Shown: positions 24,065 through 34,270 of the stretch, piece by piece
Layout: each line of letters starts with the position of its first letter
Position numbering within the stretch: the first letter of the stretch is position 1
Assembly (NCBI RefSeq): GCF_042650565.1
Contig: NZ_JBHSBH010000010.1
Span: forward strand, 248,001 to 312,000
Direction of reading: 5' to 3'
DNA length: 64,000 nucleotides
Source: Nocardiopsis_B sediminis
GTDB lineage: Bacteria; Actinomycetota; Actinomycetes; Streptosporangiales; Streptosporangiaceae
Position numbers and translations under genes: made by a program
Notes under the pieces: generated by a model
What the model saw: only the letters and a program-made list of their open reading frames with translations
Databases searched by the model: none
What the model was told of the DNA's origin: nothing

Positions 24065-26221
24065 GTGCGGGTGCTGCTGATCGACAACCACGACTCCTAC
24101 ACCTACAACCTCGCCCAGCTCATCGCCGGTGTGCTCGGGGCGGAGCCCGAGGTGGTGGCCAACGACGCGCCCGCGCTGGAGCGGGCCGCGGCGACCGGCC
24201 TGGCCGGGTTCGACGCGGTCGTGGTCTCCCCGGGGCCCGGGCGCCCGCAGCGCCCCCGCGACCTCGGCGCGGTCTCGCGCGTGCTCGCCGGCACGGACCT
24301 GCCGGTGCTGGGGGTGTGCCTGGGCCACCAGGCGATCGCGCACTTGGCGGGCGCCGCGGTGCATGCGGCGCCGGTGCCCCGGCACGGCCACCTCAGCCGG
24401 GTCCGCCACAGCGGTGGCGGGCTGTTCGCGGGCCTGCCGCAGGGCTTCACCGCGGTGCGCTACCACTCGCTGGCGGTCCCCGAGCCGCTGCCGGAGGCGC
24501 TGGAGGCCACCGCTTGGGCCGAGGACGGGGTGGTGATGGGGCTGGCCCACCGCGCTCTGCCGCGGTGGGGCGTGCAGTTCCACCCCGAGTCGGTCGCCAC
24601 CGAGCACGGGGCGCGCCTCATCGCCAATTTCGGCGAGCTGGCCCGGCGGGCGGGGCGCGGTCGCCCGCGGGTGTCCGAAACCGGGGACGAGCGGGGCCGG
24701 CGCACCGTGTCCGAAACCGGAACAGCCGCCCTGGACCCCGAGGTGACCCCGTCTGACCTGCGAAGACGTGACGCGTCTGTGTCCGAAACCCCGGGCGGCG
24801 ATCCGGGTCCGGATCCCGGGGCGCTCCGGTTCGCGACCCTGCCTTATGCCGTGGACACCGAACGCGCCTTCGCCCGGCTCCACGGCGCCAGCGCCTACGC
24901 GTTCTGGCTGGACAGCAGCCGGACGGCCGGCCCCACGGCGCGCTTCTCCTTCCTCGGCGACGCCCAGGGGCCCCGCGGCGAAGTGCTGACCTACCGGGCG
25001 GGCGAGGGCGCGGTGACCGTGGCCGCCGAGGGCGCGGCCGAGCGGCGCGAGAGCGGGAGCATTTTCGACGTCCTGCGGCGGCGTACCGCGGCCCGCCCCG
25101 GCCCCGCGCCGGCCGGGCTGCCGTTCGACTTCGCCGGCGGGTACGTGGGCTACTTCGGCTACGAGCTCAAGGCCGACCTGGGAGCGCCGGGCCGCCACCG
25201 CTCCGATGTGCCCGATGCGGTGTGGCTGCGCTGCGACCGCTTCGTCGCCGTCGACCACGCGGCGGGCCGCACCTATGCGGTGGCCGCCGACGGCGGCGCC
25301 GACGGCGAGGCCTGGATCGCGCAGACGCTGCGGGCGCTGGCCGCCCTGCCCCCGCTGCCGCCGGCCGGGGAGCCCGGCGGGGCGGACCCTGAGCCGCTGC
25401 TGGAGCGGCCGCGCGCGGGCTATGAGGCCGACGTCAAGGAGTGCCTGGGCCGCCTCGTGGAGGGGGAGAGCTACGAGATCTGCCTGACCACGCGGCTGCG
25501 GCTGCCCGCGCCCGACGATGACCTCGCCTACTACCGGCGGCTGCGCCGGGCCGCCCCCGCCCCCTATGGGGCGCTGCTGCGGCTGGGGGAGGCCGGGGTG
25601 TTCAGCGCCTCGCCGGAGCGGTTCCTGAGGGTGGGCGGCGACGGAAGTGCCGAGAGCCGGCCCATCAAGGGGACCGCGCCGCGCCACGGCGACCCGGAGG
25701 TGGACGCCCGGCGGGTGCGGGCGCTGCGGGAGGACGCCAAAACGCGGGCGGAGAACCTGATGATCGTGGACCTGGTCCGTAACGACCTGGGCCGGGTGTG
25801 CGAGGTGGGCGGGGTGGGGGTGCCGGGGCTGATGTTCACCGAGTCCCACGCCGGGGTGCACCAGCTGGTCTCCACGGTGCGCGGGCGGCTGCGCGGGGAT
25901 GTGCACGCAATGGACGCCGTGGCCGCGTGCTTTCCGCCGGGGTCGATGACGGGTGCGCCCAAGGGGCGGACGATGGAGGTCATCGACGGGCTGGAGGTGT
26001 CGGCGCGCGGGGTGTACTCGGGTGCGCTGGGCTATGTGTCCTACAGCGGCGCGGCCGATCTCAGCGTCGTGATCCGCACCGCGGTGCGCTCGGGCGGCGT
26101 CCTGACGGTGGGCGCGGGCGGGGCGGTGGTGCTCGATTCCGACCCGGGCGAGGAGTACCGGGAGATGCTGCTGAAGGCCGCCGTGCCCCTCAGCGGGCTG
26201 CCGGGGCGTCCCGGCGGCTGA
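24065..26221 (+). CDS. pabB: Aminodeoxychorismate synthase, fused PabA-PabB
   Basis: A 718-residue fusion. Residues 1-195 are the class I glutamine amidotransferase: DNHDSYTYNLAQLI, VVVSPGPGRPQ, the nucleophile in LGVCLGHQAIAHL and the His/Glu in VQFHPESVATEHG. Residues about 255-710 are the chorismate-binding domain with YVGYFGYELK, FSASPERFL, PIKGTAPR and PPGSMTGAPK. The PIKGT motif is typical of PabB. It makes 4-amino-4-deoxychorismate for folate or natural-product precursors. The linker between the domains (about 200-250) is unusual: it holds three copies of a VSET peptide encoded by the repeat GTGTCCGAAACC. GTG at 24065 fits the amidotransferase start. No pabC is adjacent. Confidence 0.9.
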   Translation: MRVLLIDNHDSYTYNLAQLIAGVLGAEPEVVANDAPALERAAATGLAGFDAVVVSPGPGRPQRPRDLGAVSRVLAGTDLPVLGVCLGHQAIAHLAGAAVHAAPVPRHGHLSRVRHSGGGLFAGLPQGFTAVRYHSLAVPEPLPEALEATAWAEDGVVMGLAHRALPRWGVQFHPESVATEHGARLIANFGELARRAGRGRPRVSETGDERGRRTVSETGTAALDPEVTPSDLRRRDASVSETPGGDPGPDPGALRFATLPYAVDTERAFARLHGASAYAFWLDSSRTAGPTARFSFLGDAQGPRGEVLTYRAGEGAVTVAAEGAAERRESGSIFDVLRRRTAARPGPAPAGLPFDFAGGYVGYFGYELKADLGAPGRHRSDVPDAVWLRCDRFVAVDHAAGRTYAVAADGGADGEAWIAQTLRALAALPPLPPAGEPGGADPEPLLERPRAGYEADVKECLGRLVEGESYEICLTTRLRLPAPDDDLAYYRRLRRAAPAPYGALLRLGEAGVFSASPERFLRVGGDGSAESRPIKGTAPRHGDPEVDARRVRALREDAKTRAENLMIVDLVRNDLGRVCEVGGVGVPGLMFTESHAGVHQLVSTVRGRLRGDVHAMDAVAACFPPGSMTGAPKGRTMEVIDGLEVSARGVYSGALGYVSYSGAADLSVVIRTAVRSGGVLTVGAGGAVVLDSDPGEEYREMLLKAAVPLSGLPGRPGG
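24671..24790 (+). repeat. Three copies of GTGTCCGAAACC inside the pabA-pabB linker
   Basis: Copies at 24671-24684 and 24707-24720 share 14 bases (GTGTCCGAAACCGG) and one at 24779-24790 shares 12. Spacing is 36 and 72 bp, centred on the low-conservation linker between two enzyme domains. Confidence 0.8.
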
Positions 26222-26250
26222 GCCCGCCTCCGCCCGGTTGCGCCCGGGTG

Positions 26251-26490
26251 TCATGCGGCCGGGCGGGCGGTGTCCTCCATCGGCGGGTTGAGCCGGGCGA
26301 AGCCCTCTTGGCGCCGGTACGGGAAGTACGGGTAGGGCGCGGTGGTGCGGCTGGCGGCGTCGAGGCGGGCCATGTGCTCGTCGGAGAGCATCCAGCCGAT
26401 GGCGCCGAGGTTCTGGCGCAGCTGGTTCTCGTCGCGGGCGCCGATGATGACCGAGGCGACGGTGGGGCGCCGCAGCAGCCAGTTGGTGAC
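26251..26490 (-). pseudogene. Aldo/keto reductase, C-terminal remnant
   Basis: About 80 residues remain, reading NWLLRRPTVASVIIGARDE followed by QLRQNLGAIGWMLSDEHMA, the typical end of an NADPH aldo/keto reductase. The catalytic N-terminal two thirds are missing: the frame enters the right end of the TnpB element at about 26487. The gene would have run upstream on the minus strand into what is now the element. Non-functional. Confidence 0.8.
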
Positions 26491-27757
26491 TCCTCCACCC
26501 CGCAAAAAGGGGGTAGCTTCTCGCTATGCCGGTTGGGCTTCGCGACGGGCCAGCCCGGCCCGTAGAACGTTGGTGGCCGCCACTGTGTCGGCGTGGGCGC
26601 TGTGACCGCACGACTGACAGTGGAACTTCTCCTGTGTGGGCCGGTTCTGCTGGGCGGTGTGCCCGCATTCGGGGCACCGCCGGGAGGTGTTGCGGGGGTC
26701 CACGGCCATCACTTCCCGTCCGGCGCTCTCAGCCTTGGCGTTCAGGATCGCGAGGAACACCCCCCATCCGGCATCGGCTATCGAGCGGTTCAATCCCGCC
26801 TTGCCCGAGGCCCCGTTGGGTAGAAAGGCACCCGGTACGTTGGGGTCCGGCTTCGGGGCAGGAGCCCGGCTCATGTTGCGGATCTTGAGGTCTTCGTGCG
26901 CGATGAAGGCATGGTGCCGCACGAGGTCGAGCGCGGTCTTGTGGGCATGGTCGAGCCGTTGTCGGCGCACCTTGCGGTGCAGCTTTGCTACGTTCTCCAC
27001 CGCCTTGCGGCGTCTCGTCGACCGGCTCTCGCAACAGCTGAGGGCCTGCTGAGCCGTAACGAGCTTTGCGGCAGCCTTGCGTCCGTGACGCGGGTTGGGT
27101 ACAAACCCGCCGTCGGAGTCGGCGAGGAAATTGGCGATGCCCATATCGACCCCGATCGCGCTGGACGTCGGCGTCAGCGGCTCCGGCTCCCGCTCGGCTG
27201 TCACCATCACATACCAGCGGTGCCCTTCGCGCTTGACGCTGATCGTCCTGACCGTGCCGTTCACCGGCCGATGCCGGTGCACCCTGACGTGCCCGACACC
27301 CTGAAGGCGCACCCGGGCCACACGGTCATGCGGGGTGGAGTCCCAGCGGCAGCCGTCGCCATCCTTGGGGAACTCCACGGTGTCAAACCGGCCGACCCCG
27401 CGGTAGCGGGGATATCCGGGGGTTTCCCCAGTCTTGACGCGGCGGAAGAACGCCGCGAACGCCCTATCCAGCCGACGCAGTGTTGCCTGCTGGGAGGAGA
27501 ACGACCAGCGGCCCTGGCACTCGGGGTCGAACGCCCGGATCTCCTTGAGCTGCGCAGACTGCTGCCCGTAGCGGATGGTGGTCTTGGAGGGGCGCTGATA
27601 GGCGTCGCGACGTTCCTGCAAGGCAGCGTTGTAGAGCGAGCAGTGGTCGCGCAACATTGCCGCCAGTACGGCCCTCTGGCTCATGGTGGGCCGCAGGAGG
27701 AACTTGTACGCGCGAATCATCCAGCACACCCCCTCCGAGTGAGTCAACGTTGACCAT
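26487..27757 (-). mobile_element. IS200/IS605-family tnpB-only element
   Basis: The element consists of tnpB plus ends. The right end, read on the minus strand, carries an ACCCC/GGGGT stem-loop followed by GGAGGAGTCAC; the other two elements in this window end in a comparable stem-loop followed by GGGAGGATGTCA. The left end holds the perfect palindrome GTCAACGTTGAC (27743-27754). No tnpA is present, so transposition needs a transposase in trans. It sits between two truncated genes, so its boundaries probably also mark a deletion. Confidence 0.75.
26524..27720 (-). CDS. tnpB: RNA-guided endonuclease TnpB
   Basis: A full-length 398-residue TnpB. It begins MIRAYKFLLRPTMSQ, the normal N-terminal motif. 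RuvC-like acidic residues are Asp192 (GVDMGIANF), Glu276 (AHEDLKIRNMS) and Asp378 (HADTVAATNVL); the zinc ribbon is Cys349/352 and Cys368/371. All catalytic residues are present, so it could be active as an RNA-guided nuclease using a guide from the element's right end. The ATG follows GGAGGGGGT. It is a selfish-element protein rather than part of a cellular pathway. Confidence 0.9.
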   Translation of the reverse strand: MIRAYKFLLRPTMSQRAVLAAMLRDHCSLYNAALQERRDAYQRPSKTTIRYGQQSAQLKEIRAFDPECQGRWSFSSQQATLRRLDRAFAAFFRRVKTGETPGYPRYRGVGRFDTVEFPKDGDGCRWDSTPHDRVARVRLQGVGHVRVHRHRPVNGTVRTISVKREGHRWYVMVTAEREPEPLTPTSSAIGVDMGIANFLADSDGGFVPNPRHGRKAAAKLVTAQQALSCCESRSTRRRKAVENVAKLHRKVRRQRLDHAHKTALDLVRHHAFIAHEDLKIRNMSRAPAPKPDPNVPGAFLPNGASGKAGLNRSIADAGWGVFLAILNAKAESAGREVMAVDPRNTSRRCPECGHTAQQNRPTQEKFHCQSCGHSAHADTVAATNVLRAGLARREAQPA

Positions 27758-27768
27758 ATCGGTGGTCC

Positions 27769-27957
27769 ATGTCGCCGCGCTGGGAATCGCCCGATCCCCA
27801 TGAGGTGGTCCGCGCGGGATCGGCCCCCCTGTACTACCGGCTGCTGACGACCGGCGCCCCGCTGGACGAGGCCGCGGCGGACCGCGCCGCCGAGGCCGCG
27901 GCGGCCGCAGCCCGCGCGGGGGCCTACCGGTCCGGCGGCGGGGACGCGCTCGGCTGA
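27769..27957 (+). pseudogene. TetR-family regulator, C-terminal remnant
   Basis: Sixty-two codons read PHEVVRAGSAPLYYRLLTTG then PLDEAAADRAAEAA, matching the end of TetR/AcrR ligand domains that carry an APLYYRLLVTG motif. The DNA-binding half is gone; the frame begins right at the left end of the TnpB element. Together with the aldo/keto reductase tail it suggests a former divergent AKR-TetR pair. Family assignment from a short stretch is moderately sure. Confidence 0.6.
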
Positions 27958-27992
27958 GCCCCGGTCCCCGGTCAGCGGACCGGGGCTCAGCC
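27952..27992. terminator. Strong hairpin between convergent genes
   Basis: GGCTGAGCCCCGGTCC pairs perfectly with GGACCGGGGCTCAGCC (16 bp) around a nine-base loop, between the TetR remnant and the SRPBCC gene. Confidence 0.75.
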
Positions 27993-28010
27993 GGCGTGAT
28001 GGGCCGCCGG

Positions 28011-28490
28011 TCAGCGGCCGGCGAGGACCTCGTCGAGGCGCTCGTAGCCCTCGGTGACGCCCTTCTCCATGTTGCTGCTGATCATGCCGTCGCGGGCCTC
28101 CATCGACGGGAAGGTGCTGTGGCCGGTGAGGCGGGTGCGGCCGCCGCCGAGGTCCTCCAAGGTCAGCGTCTGGATGCTGACGGAGTCGGGCACGCCCTCG
28201 TATTCGAAGGTCTGGATGATCGTCTCGTTGGGGCGGACGGTGTGGAAGACGCCGTTGAAGGCGTAGGACCCGCCGGAGCCGTCGCTGTGCACGTAGCGGT
28301 AGCGCCCGCCGGTGCGCACGTCGTAGGCCTCGATGTCCATGTCGTAGCCGTGGGGGCCCAGCCACTGCTTGACCAGGCCCGGGTCGGTGTGGGCGCGGAA
28401 GACGGCCTCGACCGGGGCGTCGAACTCGCGGGTGATCTCGATGAAGGGGACGCCCTCGGGGGCGGTGACGGTGACGGGGTTGGTGCTCAT
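28011..28490 (-). CDS. SRPBCC/AHSA1-family protein
   Basis: A 159-residue START-like fold protein (activator of Hsp90 ATPase homologue family): ITREFDAPVEAVFRAHTDP, then KQWLGPHGYDMDIEAYDVR, and a C-terminal GVTEGYERLDEVLAG helix. These bind hydrophobic ligands in a cavity; function in bacteria is mostly unknown. Its ATG overlaps the stop of the upstream ArsR gene (ATGA), a very common ArsR-SRPBCC pair. Confidence 0.87.
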   Translation of the reverse strand: MSTNPVTVTAPEGVPFIEITREFDAPVEAVFRAHTDPGLVKQWLGPHGYDMDIEAYDVRTGGRYRYVHSDGSGGSYAFNGVFHTVRPNETIIQTFEYEGVPDSVSIQTLTLEDLGGGRTRLTGHSTFPSMEARDGMISSNMEKGVTEGYERLDEVLAGR

Positions 28491-28861
28491 TGGTCTGTGT
28501 CTCCCATGGTGTCGAGCAGGGCGTCCAGGCGCCGGAATCTGCGTTCGTGGTCGAGCCGGTAGGTGTCGATCCAGGCGGTCAGCGACTCCAGCGCGCCCGG
28601 GTTCAGGTGGACGGGGCGGCGCTGGGCCTCGCGGGTGCGGGTGACCAGGCCTGCGTGTTCGAGGACCTGGATGTGCTTGGAGACCGCCTGCTTGGAGATG
28701 TCGAACGGGGCGGCGAGCTCGTTGACGGTGGCCGGTCCGGTGCTCAGGCGGGCGATGATCCGCCGGCGCACCGGGTCGGCGAGGGCGGCGAAGGCCCGGT
28801 CGAGCGCGTCGTCGCCGGATCCGCCGGTCGCGGGTTCAGGGGGTCCGGGCAGTTTATTCAA
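28487..28861 (-). CDS. ArsR-family transcriptional regulator
   Basis: A 124-residue winged-helix repressor with AFAALADPVRRRIIARLSTG, then FDISKQAVSKHIQVLEHAGLV as recognition helix. No metal-binding ELCVCDL-type motif is visible, so it is of the non-metal AHSA1-associated type. The only starts are TTG at 28861, with GGGAAGG too close, or an unusual CTG at 28852 with nine-base spacing; the start is therefore uncertain. Two tandem operators overlap the start, so autorepression is likely. Confidence 0.85.
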   Translation of the reverse strand: MNKLPGPPEPATGGSGDDALDRAFAALADPVRRRIIARLSTGPATVNELAAPFDISKQAVSKHIQVLEHAGLVTRTREAQRRPVHLNPGALESLTAWIDTYRLDHERRFRRLDALLDTMGDTDQ

Positions 28862-28888
28862 CCTTCCCGTTGGTCAACCATCTCGTTG
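28859..28888. promoter_or_regulatory. Tandem inverted-repeat operator of the ArsR/SRPBCC operon
   Basis: Two copies of CAAC-N6-GTTG (28859-28872 and 28875-28888) lie 16 bp apart, the full 16-mer TCAACCnnCnCGTTGn repeating in tandem. They overlap the translation start of the ArsR gene, an apt autoregulatory site. Confidence 0.7.
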
Positions 28889-28963
28889 ATTAAGAACTTA
28901 TGCCGCTCCGCCGCTCGCGTCAACCCCTTCCGTCGGCGGGTCGACATCGCGTGCACACGGCAA

Positions 28964-29000
28964 CGCCGCGGGCGCCCCCTCAATGGGGGCGCCCGCGGCG
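28964..29000 (-). terminator. Terminator of the edd-glk-eda operon
   Basis: CGCCGCGGGCGCCCCC and GGGGGCGCCCGCGGCG form a perfect 16-bp stem with a TCAAT loop, 14 bp after the eda stop. Confidence 0.8.
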
Positions 29001-29014
29001 CGGTGGTGCTGGGG

Positions 29015-29653
29015 TCAGCCCGCCGGGCGCAGGGCGGCCGCCTCGGTGGCCAGGGCGGTGATGCGCGCCCAGTCGCCCGCGGCCAGGGCATCGCCGGGGG
29101 TGAGCCAGGTGCCGCCGACGCAGCCGACGTTGGGCAGCGCCAGGTAGTCGGGCGCGTTGGCGGGGGTGATGCCGCCGGTGGGGCAGAAGCGGGCCTGCGG
29201 CAGCGGCCCCGACAGCGACTTGAGCAGGGGGCGCCCGCCCGCGGCCTCGGCGGGGAAGAACTTCATGGCGGTCACGCCGGCCTCCAGCAGCGCCAGCGCC
29301 TCCGACGCGGTCGCCACCCCGGGCAGGAACGGCAGCCCGGTTGCGGCCATGGCCTCGCGCAACGTGGGGGTGCAGCCCGGGCTGACCAGGAACGCGGCGC
29401 CGGCCTTGGCGGCGTCGGCGGCCTGGGCGGGGGTGGTCACGGTGCCGGCGCCGACCACGGCCCCGGGCACCTCGGCGGCGATGCGCTCGATGGCGGGCAG
29501 CCCGGCCTCGGTGCGCAGGGTGACCTCGATGGCGGGCAGGCCGCCGGCGACCAGCGCGCGCGCCAGGGGGACCGCGGTCGCCGCGTCGTCCAGGACGACG
29601 ACGGGGATGACCGGGGCCAGGGTGAACAGGTCGGCGCTGCTGCGGGGCTTCAT
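29015..29653 (-). CDS. eda: KDPG aldolase (2-dehydro-3-deoxy-6-phosphogluconate aldolase)
   Basis: A 212-residue class I aldolase. The catalytic Glu is in PAIEVTLRTEAGL, the Schiff-base Lys in AMKFFPAEA, and VGAGTVTTPAQ and CPTGGITPAN are family hallmarks. It splits KDPG into pyruvate and glyceraldehyde-3-phosphate, the last step of the Entner-Doudoroff pathway. ATG at 29653 overlaps the glk stop (ATGA). Confidence 0.93.
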   Translation of the reverse strand: MKPRSSADLFTLAPVIPVVVLDDAATAVPLARALVAGGLPAIEVTLRTEAGLPAIERIAAEVPGAVVGAGTVTTPAQAADAAKAGAAFLVSPGCTPTLREAMAATGLPFLPGVATASEALALLEAGVTAMKFFPAEAAGGRPLLKSLSGPLPQARFCPTGGITPANAPDYLALPNVGCVGGTWLTPGDALAAGDWARITALATEAAALRPAG

Positions 29654-30662
29654 GGGGTGGTCTCCAAGCACTGGTCGAGCCGGGCCGCCGTGCCGAGCAG
29701 CGCCGGGGTGGGCGCGGTGATCAGCACGGTGGCGATGTCCTTCACATAATCGGTCATCCGGTACTTCGATTCGAACCGGATCCGGAAATCGCTGCGCTGG
29801 AGGACCTCCGCGATCCGCGGCGCGATCCCCCCGCCCACGAACACGCCGCCCGTGGCGCCGAGGGTGAGCGCGCAGTCCCCGGCGAAGCCGCCCAGCAGCG
29901 CGCAGAACACCTCCAGCGTCAGCGCGCACAGCGGGTCCTCGTCGGCCGTGTCGCAGATCCGCTCCGCCGGCAGCGGCGCGGCCGCGGCGCCGCCGTGCAC
30001 CCGGGCCAGGGCGCCGTGCAGCCGGGTCATCCCGGGGCCGGAGAGGACGCATTCGGCGGTGACGGTGCCCTGGCCGGCGCGCAGGGTGCGCAGCACCTCG
30101 ATCTCGAGGTCGGTGGCCGGGCTCAGGCCGACGTGGCCGCCCTCGCCCGAGACCGGCACCCAGCCGCCGCCGGGGGCGGGCAGCAGCCCGGCGACGCCCA
30201 GGCCGGTGCCGGGCCCCAGCACCGCCATGGGGCGGCGGGCCGCGGGCGGGGGCCCGCCCAGGGCGAGCAGGTCGCCGCCGTCCAGGCGGGGCAGGGCCAG
30301 CGCCAGCGCCGCGAAGTCGTTGACCACCTCGATGTGCGCCAGCCCCAGCTCGCGGCGGGTGTCTTCGGCCGAGCAGTCCCAGCGGGCGTTGGTGAGCCGG
30401 ATCCGGTCGCCCTCGACCGGCCCGGCCACCGCCACGCACGCCGCGCCGGGGCGGGCGCCGCCGGTGCGCTCCAGGTAGGTGCGGGCGGCCGAGGCGAGGT
30501 CGGGGTGGTCGGCGCACAGCAGGCGGCAGACGTCGCGCGGGCGCGCCCCGGGGGCGTCGACCAGGCCGAAGCGGGCGTTGGTGCCGCCGATGTCGGCCAC
30601 GAGCCAGGGGCGGGAGCGCGCGGGCGCCGGGACGGCGGGCTGCGTCAGCGGGGGAGCGGCGG

Positions 30663-30666
<4 letters not shown>
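29650..30666 (-). CDS. glk: Glucokinase, proteobacterial Glk type
   Basis: A 338-residue glucokinase of the PF02685 type: LVADIGGTNARFGLVD (phosphate loop), VVNDFAALALALP with the catalytic Asp, GPGTGLGVAGLLP, and SGEGGHVGLSP. This is the non-ROK glucokinase usual in proteobacteria and cyanobacteria; most actinomycetes use ROK glucokinases, so it may be acquired. It phosphorylates glucose to feed the pathway of its neighbours. GTG at 30666 overlaps the edd stop (GTGA). Confidence 0.9.
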
Positions 30667-32480
<1,814 letters not shown>

Positions 32481-32612
32481 CGGGGGTGCTCCTGTTCGTG
32501 CCGTGGGCGGGCGGGCGCCTGGGGTCGGGTGGGGGCGCCGGGGCGTGCCCGGGGGCCGGGCGGGTACTGCCGCGCCCGGACCGTGACACAGGGCACGTTG
32601 TGGACGTAAGGC

Positions 32613-32673
32613 AACATAGCGGCGGGTTCGGTCACATAACAAGCTCCACTTAAGGAGTATTTTTTACATAAGT
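32613..32673. promoter_or_regulatory. edd promoter and AT-rich ROK operator candidate
   Basis: On the minus strand TTGTTA and TATGTT are 18 bp apart (32613-32642). Next to it, ACTTA (32648-32652) and TAAGT (32669-32673) form an inverted pair two helical turns apart in a conspicuous AT-rich patch. ROK repressors prefer such sites; this region lies between edd and the ROK gene. Confidence 0.5.
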
Positions 32674-32720
32674 CGTCCTGGTTCGTCCGCCGACCGCCCA
32701 GAAGCGTGTTTCAATGGGGC

Positions 32721-33911
32721 ATGCCACGCCGCACCGCTCCCTCCCCCGGAGCCGTCTCCAGCGGCCACGTGCTGCGGCTCATCCGCACCGGCGACGCCGC
32801 CACCCGCACCGAGATCGGCCGCCGCACCGGCCTGTCCCGGCCCGCCGTGGCGCTGCGCGTCACCGAGCTGCTGGCCCACGGGCTGGTCACCGAGGATGCG
32901 ACCGGCCCCTCCGGCGGCGGCCGGCCGCCCGCCCGGCTGGAGTTCAACGCCGACGCCGGCACCGTGCTCGCCGCGGTCCTGGGCTTCTCCCGCGGCCGGG
33001 CCGCCGTCTGCGACCTCGCCGGCCGCATCCTGGCCCAGGCCGACGGCGCGCCGCCCGTGGAGGAGGGGCCCGATGCCGTGCTGCCCTGGCTGCTCGACAC
33101 CTGGGAGGAGCTGCTGCGCACCGCCGGGCGCACCGGCGCCGGGGTGCGCGGCGCCGGCATCGGCGTGCCCGGCACCGTGGAGTTCGCCGCCGGCCGCGCC
33201 CCGACCCCGCCCGTGCTCGCGGGCTGGGGCGGCGTGGAGATCCGGCCCCTGGTGGCCGCGCGCTTCGACGTCCCGGTGCTGCTGGACAACGACGTCAACG
33301 CCATGGCCCTGGGGGAGCACCGGGCCCGCCACCCCGGCGTCGGCGACCTGGTCTTCGTCAAGGCCTCCACCGGGATCGGCGCCGGCATCGTCTCCGGCGG
33401 CACCCTCCTGCGCGGCGCTCTGGGCGCCGCGGGCGAGATCGGGCACATCCCCGTCCGCGACGGCGGGGGCACGCCGTGCCGCTGCGGCAACACCGACTGC
33501 CTGGAGGCCGTGGCCGGCGGCCCCGCGCTGCTGGAGCGGCTGGCCGCCCAGGGCCGCGCGGTCGCCGGGGTCCCGGAGCTGGCCGCCCTGGCCCGGGGCG
33601 GCGACCCCGCGGCCGTCACCCTGGTGCGCGGCGCCGGCCGGCGCATCGGCGAGGTCCTGGCCGGGGCGGTCAATCTGCTCAACCCGGCCGTGATCGTGCT
33701 GGGCGGCGACCTCGCCCAGGCCTACGACCCCCTGGTGGCCGGGGTGCGCGAGGTGGTCTTCCACCGCTCCACCGCCCTGGCCACGCGACGGCTGCGCATC
33801 GTCCCCGGCCACACCGGCGGCGACGCCGGCCTACTGGGAGCGGCCGCGTTGGTCCTGGACCGCATCCTGTCCCCGGACGCGGTCGACGCCCACCTGGCGG
33901 CGGCCCGGTAG
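32721..33911 (+). CDS. ROK-family transcriptional regulator
   Basis: A 396-residue protein: winged helix at residues about 10-75 (TRTEIGRRTGLSRPAVALRV), then a ROK domain with GIGVPGTVEF, DNDVNAMALGEH, AGEIGHIPV and the zinc-binding CRCGNTDCLEA. It likely senses a sugar and represses the divergent edd-glk-eda operon. ATG at 32721 chosen; a GTG at 32706 would add five residues. The kinase residues are largely kept, as is common in ROK repressors. Confidence 0.87.
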   Translation: MPRRTAPSPGAVSSGHVLRLIRTGDAATRTEIGRRTGLSRPAVALRVTELLAHGLVTEDATGPSGGGRPPARLEFNADAGTVLAAVLGFSRGRAAVCDLAGRILAQADGAPPVEEGPDAVLPWLLDTWEELLRTAGRTGAGVRGAGIGVPGTVEFAAGRAPTPPVLAGWGGVEIRPLVAARFDVPVLLDNDVNAMALGEHRARHPGVGDLVFVKASTGIGAGIVSGGTLLRGALGAAGEIGHIPVRDGGGTPCRCGNTDCLEAVAGGPALLERLAAQGRAVAGVPELAALARGGDPAAVTLVRGAGRRIGEVLAGAVNLLNPAVIVLGGDLAQAYDPLVAGVREVVFHRSTALATRRLRIVPGHTGGDAGLLGAAALVLDRILSPDAVDAHLAAAR

Positions 33912-34009
33912 GCCCGGCCGGGGCGCGGCGTCCCGCCGGTGGGACCGGTGCGAGCCGGCGCGCCGGTGGCGGGTACGGTCGGCGGGCCCAGGTCCGCCGG
34001 GGGGACGGG

Positions 34010-34270
34010 TCAGGCGGAGCGGCGGCCGTGGTCGCGGCGGTAGCGGCGGCGGAACTCCGCCTTGAGGGCGGCGGCGCGGGCGGGGTCGCGCGGCGGGGTG
34101 CGGTGGTGCTCTGACGCGGGGACCGCGCGGGCGGCGTAGAAGTCGTAGTCGTCGTCGCCGGGGCTGAGGACGTCGGTGCCGCAGGCGAAGACCGGCGTGG
34201 AGGGGTCGGCGTAGCCGACCGCGACGTGGATGGTGCCGTCCGGGTACCGGACCGCGATCTCCGGCGTCAT
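34010..34270 (-). CDS. Small uncharacterised protein coupled to the HExxH gene
   Basis: An 86-residue soluble protein beginning MTPEIAVRYPDGTIHVAVGY, with an acidic middle (SPGDDDYDFYAARAV) and a very basic tail (KAEFRRRYRRDHGRR). I do not recognise the family. Its ATG overlaps the stop of the HExxH gene (ATGA), so the two are translated together and may interact; an inhibitor or partner of the protease-like protein is possible but unproven. Confidence 0.65.
   Translation of the reverse strand: MTPEIAVRYPDGTIHVAVGYADPSTPVFACGTDVLSPGDDDYDFYAARAVPASEHHRTPPRDPARAAALKAEFRRRYRRDHGRRSA

Noticed and set aside
23228..26677. Very long minus-strand open frame (1149 codons), and a 1297-codon plus frame at 34694-38587
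   Set aside because: They are shadows opposite real genes (sugar porter, pabAB, dnaE2), have no family motifs and poor coding bias; GC-rich DNA leaves many frames open.
33912..34009. Terminator between the ROK gene and the small minus-strand gene
   Set aside because: Only a five-bp stem (GTCCC/GGGAC) is present, too weak to call.
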